Assembly: GCF_024281235.1 (NCBI RefSeq)
Contig: NZ_JAHWXY010000001.1
Span: forward strand, 1,178,001 to 1,242,000
DNA: 64,000 nt
Direction: 5' to 3'
Origin: Shinella daejeonensis
GTDB taxonomy: Bacteria > Pseudomonadota > Alphaproteobacteria > Rhizobiales > Rhizobiaceae
This document shows, piece by piece, positions 26,088-34,486 of this stretch. Position 1 is the stretch's first letter, and each line of letters opens with the position of its first letter. A program made the translations under genes and the position numbers. The notes beneath the pieces are model-generated. The model was not told the origin of the DNA. It saw only the letters and a list, made by a program, of their open reading frames with translations, and ran no database searches.

Positions 26088-27142
26088 GGCAGCGGGTTCT
26101 CCTTCAGCCAGTCGGCGAGAGCAGGATAGAGGCGACCGTTGCGCGCCGGCATGGCAGGCGCCGCGCAGAGCGCGTTCAGCACCGCCTCCTGCACGGTTTC
26201 CGCGGCAGCGCGAAAGGCCATGTCGATGAACCCGTCGGAAAGCCGGGCCTGCTGAAAGACCGCTGTCGCCGGCGCATGCTCGACCGGATCGGCAGTGGTG
26301 AAGCACAGGCAGATATCGCCGCTGCCATTGCCCCAGAAGGCCCCGAGCCGGGCAAGCCCGGCCCCGCCGCGCCTTGCGACGCGCTGCAACTGCCGGTCGC
26401 CGAGCGGAAGGTCCGTCGCCATCACCACGATGACCGAGCCCCGTTCGGGACTGGCGTCGGCACGCGGATCCGGCCGCCGGCCATCGGGAAGGACGAGATC
26501 GCCAGCACCGCCGAAATTGGCCAGCACCAGCGTGCCGAGCGTAAAATCATGTCCTTCCACGCGCATCCGCCGCGAGGCCGTTCCGATGCCGGCCTTGAAG
26601 CCGAAGGCCGTCATGCCGGATCCGGCGCCGACCGCCCCCTGCTCCACCGGCCCCGGCCGGGCGGCGTCGATCGCCGCGTCGGCGTCCGCCGCCGTCACCG
26701 CCATCGCCTGGATATCGTTGATCGCGCCGTCATTGCATTCGCAGACCAGCGGATTGACGGTGGAGGTCTTCCGCCCGATCGCCGGATTGGCGGCGATGGC
26801 CCGGCGGATCAGCGCATCCGTGCAGGCCGCCACGCCGAAGGTATTGGTCAGCAGGATCGGCGTTTCGATGGTGCCGAGTTCCGCCACCTGCATCAGGCCG
26901 GCCGATTTGCCGAAGCCGTTGATGATCTCGACGGCGGCGCGCGGTTTCAGCCGGAAGAGATCGCCCGGATGCGGCACCACCGCCGTCACCCCGGTAACGA
27001 TGCCGTCGCCGCTGAGCGAACGATGACCGACCGCCACGCCCGGCACGTCGGTCACGGCGTTTTCCGGCCCCATCGCCAGCCGGCCTGGCGGGATGAGCCC
27101 AAGGTCACGCGCCGTCCTCCTCTTTTCCACCGGCTCCGTCAC
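26084..27142 (-). CDS. P1-family peptidase (DmpA/BapA-like aminopeptidase, Ntn fold)
   Basis: This 352-residue protein belongs to the DmpA family, whose members cleave themselves before a serine to make an N-terminal nucleophile. They release N-terminal L-, D- or beta-amino acids. Family landmarks are NAVTDVPGVAVGH, TNTFGVAACTDAL, VCECNDG, GAVGAGSGMTAFG and the likely autocleavage serine in WGNGSGDI. The start is GTG at 27142, overlapping the aminotransferase stop (GTGA). It sits between two D-amino-acid enzymes, which favours a role on D- or beta-residue peptides. Confidence 0.88.
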   Translation of the reverse strand: MTEPVEKRRTARDLGLIPPGRLAMGPENAVTDVPGVAVGHRSLSGDGIVTGVTAVVPHPGDLFRLKPRAAVEIINGFGKSAGLMQVAELGTIETPILLTNTFGVAACTDALIRRAIAANPAIGRKTSTVNPLVCECNDGAINDIQAMAVTAADADAAIDAARPGPVEQGAVGAGSGMTAFGFKAGIGTASRRMRVEGHDFTLGTLVLANFGGAGDLVLPDGRRPDPRADASPERGSVIVVMATDLPLGDRQLQRVARRGGAGLARLGAFWGNGSGDICLCFTTADPVEHAPATAVFQQARLSDGFIDMAFRAAAETVQEAVLNALCAAPAMPARNGRLYPALADWLKENPLP

Positions 27143-28002
27143 CGCATGTCCCCCGCCGCAAGGCCCGCCGCCTCCAGATAGAGCGCCAGAAGATGCCGGG
27201 TCAGGGGGCCGGGCCGGCCGTCGCCGATCACCCGGTCGCCGATCCGGACGACCGGCGACACCGGGTTGGAGGCGGACGTCTGGAACGCCTCCGCCGCCGC
27301 CTGCGCCTCCTCGGGTGTGAAGGCCCGTTCCTCGATCACGATCCCATGCGCCGCGCCAAGCCGCGCCAGCGCGCGCTGGGTGCATCCCGGCAGCGTCGCC
27401 TGCGACGGCGGGCGGGTCAGGATCCGTCCGTCGGCGGTGACGATATGCGCCGTTGCGGAAGCGCCTTCCGTCACCAGACCGTCCTCGACCAGCCAGACGT
27501 CGTCGAAGCCTTGCGCCCGCGCCGCCTGTTTCGCCATCACCTGCCCGAGCAGCATCGTGGTCTTGATGTCGCGGCGGCGCCAGCGCGGATCCGCGACGAG
27601 CCCCACCGAAATACCCTCGCGCTGCGCCTTCGTGCCCGTCAGCACCCTGGCCTGGGTGAAGCCGATGAGCGTCGACCGCATCCCGACGGGATAGAGGAAA
27701 TCGCGGTCTGCCTCGCCCCGCGAGACCTGAAGATAGATCAAACCGTCGGTCAGGCCGTTACGAGCGAGAAGCACGGACTGGACGGTCTCGATCTCGCGCC
27801 GGGAAAGCGGCATCGGAATATCCAGCGCCCCCAGCGAGCGTTCGAGGCGGGCAAGGTGCAGATCGTTGTCGATCAGTTGCCCCCCGATCACCGCCGTCAC
27901 CTCGTAGACGGCGTCTCCAAACAGGAAGCCGCGATCGAACAGGCTGATGCGCGCCTGCTTCTCGGGGACGAAACTCCCGTGCACATAGACGATCCTGTCC
28001 AT
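27139..28002 (-). CDS. dat: D-amino-acid aminotransferase (class IV PLP)
   Basis: This 287-residue fold-type IV transaminase converts D-Ala and other D-amino acids to 2-oxo acids. The PLP lysine is K147 in RDIKTTMLLGQVMAKQAA. SLFDRGFLFGDAVYEV and EGASATAHIV are family motifs, and R95-type residues in YLQVSRGEADRD favour D-AAT over branched-chain enzymes. The ATG at 28002 with GAGGAA upstream is chosen over a longer reading. It is the first gene of the dat, P1 peptidase, M55 peptidase operon. Confidence 0.88.
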   Translation of the reverse strand: MDRIVYVHGSFVPEKQARISLFDRGFLFGDAVYEVTAVIGGQLIDNDLHLARLERSLGALDIPMPLSRREIETVQSVLLARNGLTDGLIYLQVSRGEADRDFLYPVGMRSTLIGFTQARVLTGTKAQREGISVGLVADPRWRRRDIKTTMLLGQVMAKQAARAQGFDDVWLVEDGLVTEGASATAHIVTADGRILTRPPSQATLPGCTQRALARLGAAHGIVIEERAFTPEEAQAAAEAFQTSASNPVSPVVRIGDRVIGDGRPGPLTRHLLALYLEAAGLAAGDMR

Positions 28003-28150
28003 CGGTTCCTCGCAAGCGTGTTTTCCTGGCGCGGAACATTGCTGCGGCTTGCGGCGGCTGACCAATTCAATTTGGGCAAAGGGTCATGCAAAAATCGCCT
28101 GACTCCTTATTTTACAAAGGCTTGGGCGGCAGACAGCGCGGGCGGGCGAG

Positions 28151-28591
28151 CTACCAGGTGATGAAGAACATGGCCTTCGCGAGGAAGACGATCAGCACCA
28201 CATGGCCGAAGACGCTGAAATGGATGAGGCGGGAATGCCGCAGCCGCAATCGGCCACGGGCGGCCAATGTGACGGCGGTAACGAAATGCGCCAGCACGCT
28301 CAGCGCCAGAAGGATCTTGAGCGACAGGAGCGTGGCGAAGCTGGAGGAGAAGGGCTGCGCGAGATCGCCGCGATATTGCCAGGCCATGGCGATGCCGGCC
28401 CCATAGAGAACGGCGATCGCGAAGGGCATCAGCCGGCGTGCGCGACGGCCGATCGCCGCTTCCACCGGGCGCATGGCCTCCCGCCCGACCGGCCCGCGCA
28501 CGGCTTCGAGAAACAGAACCTCGAAGAAGACGGTTCCGACGAACAGGATGGCCGCGAAAAGATGCAGCGTGACGAGAACGAAATGGCTCAT
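28151..28591 (-). CDS. Small four-helix membrane protein with intramembrane histidines
   Basis: This 146-residue protein has four predicted helices: residues 4-25, 52-70, 83-105 and 122-143. Histidines lie in or at the ends of helices (TLHLFAAILFVG, LAHFVTAV, LIHFSVFGHVV), in the manner of CopD-like or cytochrome-b-like small membrane proteins. I cannot assign a function. It lies 99 bases downstream of ilvD on the same strand and may be co-transcribed. Confidence 0.6.
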   Translation of the reverse strand: MSHFVLVTLHLFAAILFVGTVFFEVLFLEAVRGPVGREAMRPVEAAIGRRARRLMPFAIAVLYGAGIAMAWQYRGDLAQPFSSSFATLLSLKILLALSVLAHFVTAVTLAARGRLRLRHSRLIHFSVFGHVVLIVFLAKAMFFITW

Positions 28592-28690
28592 GGGGAACCC
28601 CGCGCCGTGGAAACTCCACCTGTCCGTCGCCGGCCGGTGACCGCCCCCACGGCGAGAGACGGTCCCACCGCGTGGCGGCGGATTTTCACC

Positions 28691-30364
28691 CTATCCGGTG
28701 ATGGCGCCTTCATCGGCGGGACGCGCCAGCGCCGCGAACTTGGCCAGCACGCCGCGCGTATAGCGCGGCGGCGGCGGCTCCCAGGCCGCGCGGCGACGGG
28801 CGATCTCCGCCGCGTCCACCTCAAGCTGCAACAGCAGCCGGTGCGCATCGATGGTGACGGTGTCGCCTTCCTCGACGAGGGCGATCGTGCCGCCGACATA
28901 GGCCTCCGGCGCGACATGGCCGACGACCATGCCCCAGGTGCCGCCGGAAAAGCGCCCGTCGGTGATGAGGCCGACGCTTTCGCCGAGGCCGCGACCAACG
29001 AGCGCCGAGGTCGGCGCCAGCATCTCCGGCATGCCCGGCCCGCCCCTTGGCCCGAGATAACGCAGCACCACCACGTCGCCGGGCCGGATACGGTCGGCAA
29101 GGATCGCCTCCATGGCGCTCTCCTCGTCGTCGAAGACCCGGGCCGGCCCGCTGATCACCGGGCTCTTCAGGCCGCTGATCTTGGCGACCGCGCCTTTTTC
29201 GGCGAGATTGCCCTTGAGGATGGCGAGATGGCCCTCGCGATAGATCGGTCGTGACATCGGCATGATGACATCCTGGTCGGCACGCGGCTCGGCCGGCACA
29301 TCGGCCAGTTCCTCGCCGAGCGTGCGGCCGGTGATGGTCAGGCAATCGCCGTGGATCAGCCCCGCCGTCAGCAGGATCTTCAGCACCTGCGGCACGCCGC
29401 CGGCGGCATGCAGGTCGACCGCCATGTATCGTCCCGAAGGTTTCAGGTCGCACAGCACCGGCACCTTGCGGCGCATGCGTTCGAAGTCGTCAAGCGTCCA
29501 GTCGATTTCTGCCGCATGCGCGATGGCGAGATAATGAAGCACCGCGTTGGTCGAGCCGCCGAGCGCCATGATCAGCGCCACCGCGTTTTCGATCGACTTG
29601 CGGGTGATGATGTCGCTCGGGCGGATATTCCGCTTCACCGCCTCGACGAGCACACGGCCGGACTCCGCGGCGCTGTCGCGTTTTTCCTGATCCGGGTTCG
29701 CCATCGTCGAGGAATAGAGAAGCGACATGCCGAGCGCCTCGAAGGAGGAACTCATGGTGTTGGCGGTATACATGCCGCCGCAGGAACCGGTCGAGGGACA
29801 GGCGTTCTGCTCGATGCCCGTGAAATCCTCTTCGCTCATGGTGCCGGCCATGAAAGCGCCGACCGCCTCGAAAGCCGAGACGATGGACAGGTCCTCTCCC
29901 TTCCAGCGGCCCGGGCGGATGGTTCCGCCATAGACGTAGATCGCCGGGGCGTTGGCGCGCAGGATGCCGATCATGCCGCCGGGCATGTTCTTGTCGCAGC
30001 CGCCGATCACCAGAACGCCGTCCATCCATTGGCCCTGAACGGAAACCTCGACGCAATCGGCGATAACCTCGCGCGAGACGAGGGAATATTTCATGCCCTC
30101 CGTACCCATCGACATGCCGTCCGAGATGGTCGGCGTGCCGAAGACCTGCGGATTGGCGCCGGCCGCCTTGATGGCGTCGACGGCCGCATCGGCCAGTGGC
30201 TGGAGACCGGCATTGCAGGGCGTGATGGTGGAATGACCGTTGGCTATGCCGATCATCGGCTTGTCGAAGTCGGCTTTCTCATAGCCAAGCGCATAATACA
30301 TGGCCCGGTTGGGCGACCGGGCTATTCCCTGGGTGATATGCTTTGAACGTTCGTTGAAGGGCAT
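28691..30364 (-). CDS. ilvD: Dihydroxy-acid dehydratase
   Basis: IlvD dehydrates 2,3-dihydroxy-3-methyl acids in branched-chain amino-acid synthesis. The 557-residue length is typical. Cluster cysteines occur in [16 protein letters not shown] and [16 protein letters not shown], and the C-terminus has the FSGGTWG phosphate-like loop. The ATG at 30364 ([19 protein letters not shown]) fits the family start; the frame extends further upstream with no homology. It is divergent from the molbindin gene across 227 bases. Confidence 0.93.
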   Translation of the reverse strand: MPFNERSKHITQGIARSPNRAMYYALGYEKADFDKPMIGIANGHSTITPCNAGLQPLADAAVDAIKAAGANPQVFGTPTISDGMSMGTEGMKYSLVSREVIADCVEVSVQGQWMDGVLVIGGCDKNMPGGMIGILRANAPAIYVYGGTIRPGRWKGEDLSIVSAFEAVGAFMAGTMSEEDFTGIEQNACPSTGSCGGMYTANTMSSSFEALGMSLLYSSTMANPDQEKRDSAAESGRVLVEAVKRNIRPSDIITRKSIENAVALIMALGGSTNAVLHYLAIAHAAEIDWTLDDFERMRRKVPVLCDLKPSGRYMAVDLHAAGGVPQVLKILLTAGLIHGDCLTITGRTLGEELADVPAEPRADQDVIMPMSRPIYREGHLAILKGNLAEKGAVAKISGLKSPVISGPARVFDDEESAMEAILADRIRPGDVVVLRYLGPRGGPGMPEMLAPTSALVGRGLGESVGLITDGRFSGGTWGMVVGHVAPEAYVGGTIALVEEGDTVTIDAHRLLLQLEVDAAEIARRRAAWEPPPPRYTRGVLAKFAALARPADEGAITG

Positions 30365-30591
30365 GGAAAACCTCGACTGCGGGCGGGGGCCGATCGGCCA
30401 GCCCTTCAAGACTACCCCCCGGACGGAAAAACACAAAGAGATTTGCCGCCTGCCGAGCCTCTTCCGACGGACGGGAACCACCTTCGAAAAGCGAGACACT
30501 TTTGCACGAACGCGAGGGAGGAAGGCCGTGGCCGATCGACGGCCCGCCGTGCTATGGAGAAGGGGCGACCCATAGTGTTCAGGAGCAACGC

Positions 30592-30801
30592 ATGAAAATC
30601 AGCGCACGCAATCGCCTCGAGGGCAAGATTGTCGAAGTGACGAAAGGTGCCACCACCGCTCATGTCCGTATCGAAGTGGCGAACGGCGCGGTTGTCACGG
30701 CATCGATCACCAATGAGGCCGTCGACGAATTGGGACTGGCGGTCGGCGGACAGGCCTATGCCGTGGTCAAGGCGTCGGACGTCATGGTCGCGGTCGACTG
30801 A
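30592..30801 (+). CDS. mop: Molybdopterin/molybdate-binding protein (Mop, TOBE domain)
   Basis: This 69-residue single TOBE (molbindin) domain starts [16 protein letters not shown] and contains [11 protein letters not shown] and DVMVAVD. Mop proteins assemble as hexamers that store molybdate or related oxyanions in the cytoplasm. CAGGAG lies 6 bases before the ATG. It converges on msrC with a 12-base gap, and the nearby DUF2478 gene is another protein often linked to molybdenum loci. Confidence 0.88.
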   Translation: MKISARNRLEGKIVEVTKGATTAHVRIEVANGAVVTASITNEAVDELGLAVGGQAYAVVKASDVMVAVD

Positions 30802-30813
30802 CCGGTTGCCCGC

Positions 30814-31305
30814 TCACAAATCGCTTGCCGCGACATAGAGTGTGGCAAGCGCCTCCAGCCCCGCCTGATCCCCGGCGGTGAAGCGTCCTTGCGTCGGACT
30901 GTCGAGATCGAGCACGCCGAGAGCCGTGCCGTCGCGAAGAAGCGGCACCACCAGTTCCGAGCGCGAGGCCGCATCGCAGGCGATATGTCCCGTGAAGGCG
31001 TGGACGTCGGGCACCAGCAGGCTCCGCCGGCTGGCCACGGCATTGCCGCACACGCCCTTGCCGACCGGGATGCGCACGCAGGCGACCCTGCCCTGAAACG
31101 GTCCGAGCACCAGTTCGCCAGGGGATTTCAGGAAATAGAACCCCGCCCAGTTGATGTCGTCGAGCGCCTCGTAAATCAGGGCGGAAAGATTGGCGGCATT
31201 GGCGATGGCGTCCCGTTCGCCGGCAAGCAGGCCCTCGGCCTGAGCGAGAAGTTCGCGGTAGAAGCCGGGCTTGTCCACGGCCGCGATTTTTCGGATATCG
31301 TGCAT
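30814..31305 (-). CDS. msrC: Free methionine-(R)-sulfoxide reductase (GAF domain)
   Basis: This 163-residue GAF-domain enzyme reduces free methionine-R-sulfoxide. Its three redox cysteines are C76 (VACVRIPVGKG), C86 (KGVCGNAVAS) and C110 (GHIACDAASRSE), in the exact family pattern. The ATG at 31305 starts MHDIRKIAAVDKPGFYREL; the frame is open further upstream without homology. It follows the DUF2478 gene by 85 bases on the same strand. Confidence 0.9.
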   Translation of the reverse strand: MHDIRKIAAVDKPGFYRELLAQAEGLLAGERDAIANAANLSALIYEALDDINWAGFYFLKSPGELVLGPFQGRVACVRIPVGKGVCGNAVASRRSLLVPDVHAFTGHIACDAASRSELVVPLLRDGTALGVLDLDSPTQGRFTAGDQAGLEALATLYVAASDL

Positions 31306-31390
31306 TTGCAGGTCCTCGGAAGAACTGTCGTCAGGACGAGCGATAGACCCGTCGGCGGCTTCCGGCAAGAACGCGATCGCAACCGGCCCG

Positions 31391-31852
31391 TCACGATGCC
31401 TGCGCGGAGCCTCCGCCGGCGACGGCCCACCATTGCCTGATCGAGCCTTCGGCCGGCTGCAACCATTCCGCGTCCGGCGCAAAGCCCCGCCACGCCGCCG
31501 CATGCTTCGGGGAAACCGTCGTCAGCAGCGGCCTGCCTGCCGCCAGCGCGCGCTCGAAGGCCGGCCACAGCCCCTGTCGCATCGCTTCCAGCTTGCCGAA
31601 CTTGCTGAGAATGACGACATCGGCCGTGGCGATGAGGGGAAGCACCTCGGCGCAGGCCGCCTCCACGCCACGACTGTCGAGATGGCAGCTCGTCCCCGCC
31701 GGAACCGCATCGAGCTGGATCGAAAACCGCTTTCCCGAGCCGATGACGCAAAGGAACCCCGCCGCACAGACGGCATCGCCATCCTCCTCGGCAAGCACGC
31801 CGGCGACTTTCACGCCCGCCATGCGCCAGGCCGTCGCCGCACGGGATAGCAA
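31391..31852 (-). CDS. DUF2478-like protein, start uncertain (possibly frameshifted 5' end)
   Basis: About 153 residues resemble DUF2478 proteins, which have a THEP1-like nucleotide-binding fold and are found beside molybdenum genes (LLSRAATAWRMAGVKVAGVL, then ADVVILSKFGKLEAMRQGLW, then GRPLLTTVSPKHAAAW). The only start in frame is a TTG at 31852 with no ribosome site. Family-like residues (RIANREGSDSQA) continue upstream in the same frame to a stop near 31923, but with no start codon. An ATG at 31911 in another frame reads MDRQRTIGVSPIV, which looks like the missing N-terminus. A frameshift or sequencing error is possible. Confidence 0.55.
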   Translation of the reverse strand: MLSRAATAWRMAGVKVAGVLAEEDGDAVCAAGFLCVIGSGKRFSIQLDAVPAGTSCHLDSRGVEAACAEVLPLIATADVVILSKFGKLEAMRQGLWPAFERALAAGRPLLTTVSPKHAAAWRGFAPDAEWLQPAEGSIRQWWAVAGGGSAQAS

Positions 31853-31968
31853 CGCCTGGGAATCCGAGCCTTCACGATTGGCGATACGCCTATGGTTCTC
31901 TGTCGATCCATGATAACCGGCCTATAGCACGAAATGATCGGCCCGTCCCATCGAACCGGCTTGCGGGT

Positions 31969-33264
31969 TCAAACGGCCCGGCCGGGATCGATCGCATCGA
32001 AGAACTCCGTCAGGAAATCGGTTCCGGCAAGCGGCTCGCTGCCCGCCATGACCGCCATGGAAAAGCCCATGAGCGAGGAAGCGGCATTATGGGTCGTGAC
32101 ATCGGCGCGCAAATTCATGACCAGCGTCGGGCAGAGGAACAGCCCCAGCCGGACGACGCGCCGCCAGTCGACCGGCAACAGCGCCTGCCGGTCGAGTTCC
32201 TTCAGCAGCGGACGCCACATCTCCTCGGCCTTGACCTGGAGAAGGTCCCGCCGCACGGCGGTCGGCGACCACGAACTGGTGACCTCCAGCACACCGTCGC
32301 GCACCTGAGCCGTCGCATCGTAACGGTCGGCGGCGATGACCGGATCATAAAGCCAGAACGGATGCGCCAGAACATTGTGGAACGTCGTCTTCACTTCGGC
32401 GAGAAGCGTCGGAACATGCTCGCCGGCGAACGCCGGATCGAAGAAGGACAACGCCGCCCGGTCGCCGCCGTCGCTGAACCAGACATTCGCATTATGGGCG
32501 TCGCCATGGGCCGTGACGCCGCCGGCATCGGCCAGTCGCGCCGGTGCCAGCCGTTCATATGCCGCATCGAACAGGTCACCGACGCTGTCGCGATATTCGA
32601 TGCCATTGATGCGGAAGCGCAGGCGGGAGAATTCCGGCCAGTCGAGCGTCACGCCGGGAAAGGCGAACGTTCGATCGACATAGAAGCTGCCGAACCGCCC
32701 ACCGGGATAGGTCCCGTTTGCGGGATCGACCAGACGTTCGAAAAACAGGCGATGCACGGGTTCCGCCGCCACTTCGCCGGCCGTCACCGGATGCAGCGTC
32801 CGCAGATAGACCGCCAGAACCGCCCGGTTGAGGTCCCGCTCGGCGGCGACGGCCTTCGCCCGCAAGGCGGCGTCGTCTTCCATGTCGAGCACCCGCAGCA
32901 CATCGGAAAAGCGCGGATCGCGACGCCGGCGATAGACGAGGATCTGCTCGCCGGGAAGGGCCGACATCAAAACCGGCTGATCGACGGGCAGGCCCGCCTT
33001 CGCGAGGATATCGGCGCGATAATATTCGCCGCTCATCGCCTCCTCGCCCTCCTCCTGATGGAACTTGAAGAAGAATTCGCCATCGGCCGTATCGAAGAAG
33101 CCGTTGAGGGAATTGAGGCTGTACTGATCGTGGTTGATCTTCAGATCGCTTGCCTCGATCCGGAAAAGGTCCCGCAGCAGGTCCTTCAGAAGCCGTTCGG
33201 CGCTTCCGTCGCCATTTTTTGAACGTCGCCGGATCTCGGCGGTCCGGCTGGATACGACTGTCAT
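31969..33264 (-). CDS. Phosphotransferase-like protein (APH/choline-kinase fold)
   Basis: This 431-residue protein has the Brenner motif of aminoglycoside-phosphotransferase-like kinases, GGVTAHGDAHNANVWF (HGDxHxxN), and a downstream metal aspartate in LSFFDPAFAGEH. The N-terminal lobe (TADGEFFFKFHQ) has the likely ATP-lysine. The ATG at 33264 is preceded by GGGAG. No substrate can be named; the family includes small-molecule kinases for sugars, amino alcohols and drugs. It is alone, with a paired palindromic repeat upstream. Confidence 0.65.
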   Translation of the reverse strand: MTVVSSRTAEIRRRSKNGDGSAERLLKDLLRDLFRIEASDLKINHDQYSLNSLNGFFDTADGEFFFKFHQEEGEEAMSGEYYRADILAKAGLPVDQPVLMSALPGEQILVYRRRRDPRFSDVLRVLDMEDDAALRAKAVAAERDLNRAVLAVYLRTLHPVTAGEVAAEPVHRLFFERLVDPANGTYPGGRFGSFYVDRTFAFPGVTLDWPEFSRLRFRINGIEYRDSVGDLFDAAYERLAPARLADAGGVTAHGDAHNANVWFSDGGDRAALSFFDPAFAGEHVPTLLAEVKTTFHNVLAHPFWLYDPVIAADRYDATAQVRDGVLEVTSSWSPTAVRRDLLQVKAEEMWRPLLKELDRQALLPVDWRRVVRLGLFLCPTLVMNLRADVTTHNAASSLMGFSMAVMAGSEPLAGTDFLTEFFDAIDPGRAV

Positions 33265-33346
33265 GCTGTTCTCCCGAAACCGGAAAGAGGTTGTCTGCGC
33301 CTTGGCGGTTCCGGTTTTCACAAGAACCGGCAGAACCGCTCACTCT

Positions 33347-33468
33347 CTTTGTCCTAGCCGCATTTCCGGGCGCAAAACCGCTTCACACTTTTGCTGGAAA
33401 TGCTTCAGTTCTTTGTTCTAGCCGCATTTCCGGACGCAAAACCGTTTCACACTTTTGCTGGAAATGCT
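33347..33468. repeat. Tandem pair of palindromic intergenic repeats (64-base period)
   Basis: Two 58-base near-identical copies (33347-33404 and 33411-33468, three differences seen) stand 64 bases apart. Each begins CTTTGTYCTAGCCGCATTTC and ends TTGCTGGAAATGC. The GCATTTCC/GGAAATGC ends let each fold into a hairpin. This resembles palindromic elements common in rhizobial intergenic DNA. The second copy ends one base before the stop codon of the alcohol dehydrogenase gene. Confidence 0.85.
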
Positions 33469-34482
33469 CTATCCGCTAAATTCGACGATCGACTTGAGTT
33501 TGGCGGATTCTCCCCTGAGCAGGCGATCATAGGTTGCCGGAACGTCGTCCAGGCTGGCGATCGGCTCGCACAATTGCTCCAGCGCCGGCGACAGTTCGGG
33601 CAGGAGCGAGACCGCCTCCGCAAGCTCGTCGGTGAACGCATGGCAGCCGAGCAGGCCGGTCTCGCGCTCCACGAGAAGGTTGGGATCGAGGTCGAGGCGG
33701 CCATGGCTGATGCCGACCAGCGCGAGAAAGCCGCCGCCCGCCAGAAGGTTCAGCGCCGCCTCGATGGCCTGGACGCTGCCGGTCGCATCGATGGCGAACC
33801 GCAGGCGTCGCCCGGACAAGGCGGCCTCGACGGCACCGCCCGTCAGATTCACCGGCGCTCCCCCCGTCACCGTCCCGATCAGGTGCAGCCGCTCCTTGTT
33901 GAGGTCGGCAAGCAAGAGGGGGCCGTCGTGCATGCGGGAAAGGGCGAGCGCACAGAGCCCTCCGATGGTTCCGCAACCGACGATCAGCACCGGCTCTCCG
34001 CGGGGAAGCGCCAGACGGCGCACCGCATGCAAGGCGACGGCCAGCGGCTCGGCCATGGCCGCGACACGCGCGCCGACGGAAGGCGAATGGCGAAGGAGCA
34101 GCCGCGCCGGAAGCTGGACCTCTTCGGCAAAACCGCCATCGCAAACCTCGCCGACGAAGCCGAGTTTTTCACAGATGTTCGCCCGTCCGCTCGTGCAGGC
34201 CGGGCAGGCGCCGCAGCAGACGCGGGAATCGACAGCGACGGTGTCGCCGACATGGAGGCCGGAGACATCGTCCCCGACAGCGACGATCGTGCCGCAGAAT
34301 TCATGGCCGGCAACCGACGGGCGCCGGGTGATCCACTGGCCGGTCCGATAGTTGTGCAGGTCCGAGCCGCAGATCCCCGCCGCCCGCACCTTCAGGTTCA
34401 CGAACCCCGGCGGCGGCGCGGACGGAGGATCCACATCCTCCACCCTCAGGTCCAGCGGATCGTATAATCTGACCGCGCGCAT
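33469..34482 (-). CDS. Zinc-dependent alcohol dehydrogenase (MDR family)
   Basis: This 337-residue medium-chain dehydrogenase has the catalytic zinc site (GICGSDLHNY, AGHEFCGTIV), a structural zinc loop with four cysteines (RVCCGACPACTSGRANICEK) and a Rossmann turn (VLIVGCGTIGG). It oxidises an alcohol or polyol with NAD(P). The ATG at 34482 lies 4 bases after the stop of the HisD-like gene. It is the last gene of the seven-gene operon behind HutC-type operators. In dihydroxypropanesulfonate pathways a comparable dehydrogenase partners HpsN, but no sulfonate gene is here. Confidence 0.87.
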   Translation of the reverse strand: MRAVRLYDPLDLRVEDVDPPSAPPPGFVNLKVRAAGICGSDLHNYRTGQWITRRPSVAGHEFCGTIVAVGDDVSGLHVGDTVAVDSRVCCGACPACTSGRANICEKLGFVGEVCDGGFAEEVQLPARLLLRHSPSVGARVAAMAEPLAVALHAVRRLALPRGEPVLIVGCGTIGGLCALALSRMHDGPLLLADLNKERLHLIGTVTGGAPVNLTGGAVEAALSGRRLRFAIDATGSVQAIEAALNLLAGGGFLALVGISHGRLDLDPNLLVERETGLLGCHAFTDELAEAVSLLPELSPALEQLCEPIASLDDVPATYDRLLRGESAKLKSIVEFSG

Positions 34483-34486
34483 CGGC

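Noticed and set aside
31955-31985. tRNA-like GGTTCAAAC motif
   Set aside because: No acceptor, D or anticodon stems can be drawn around it.
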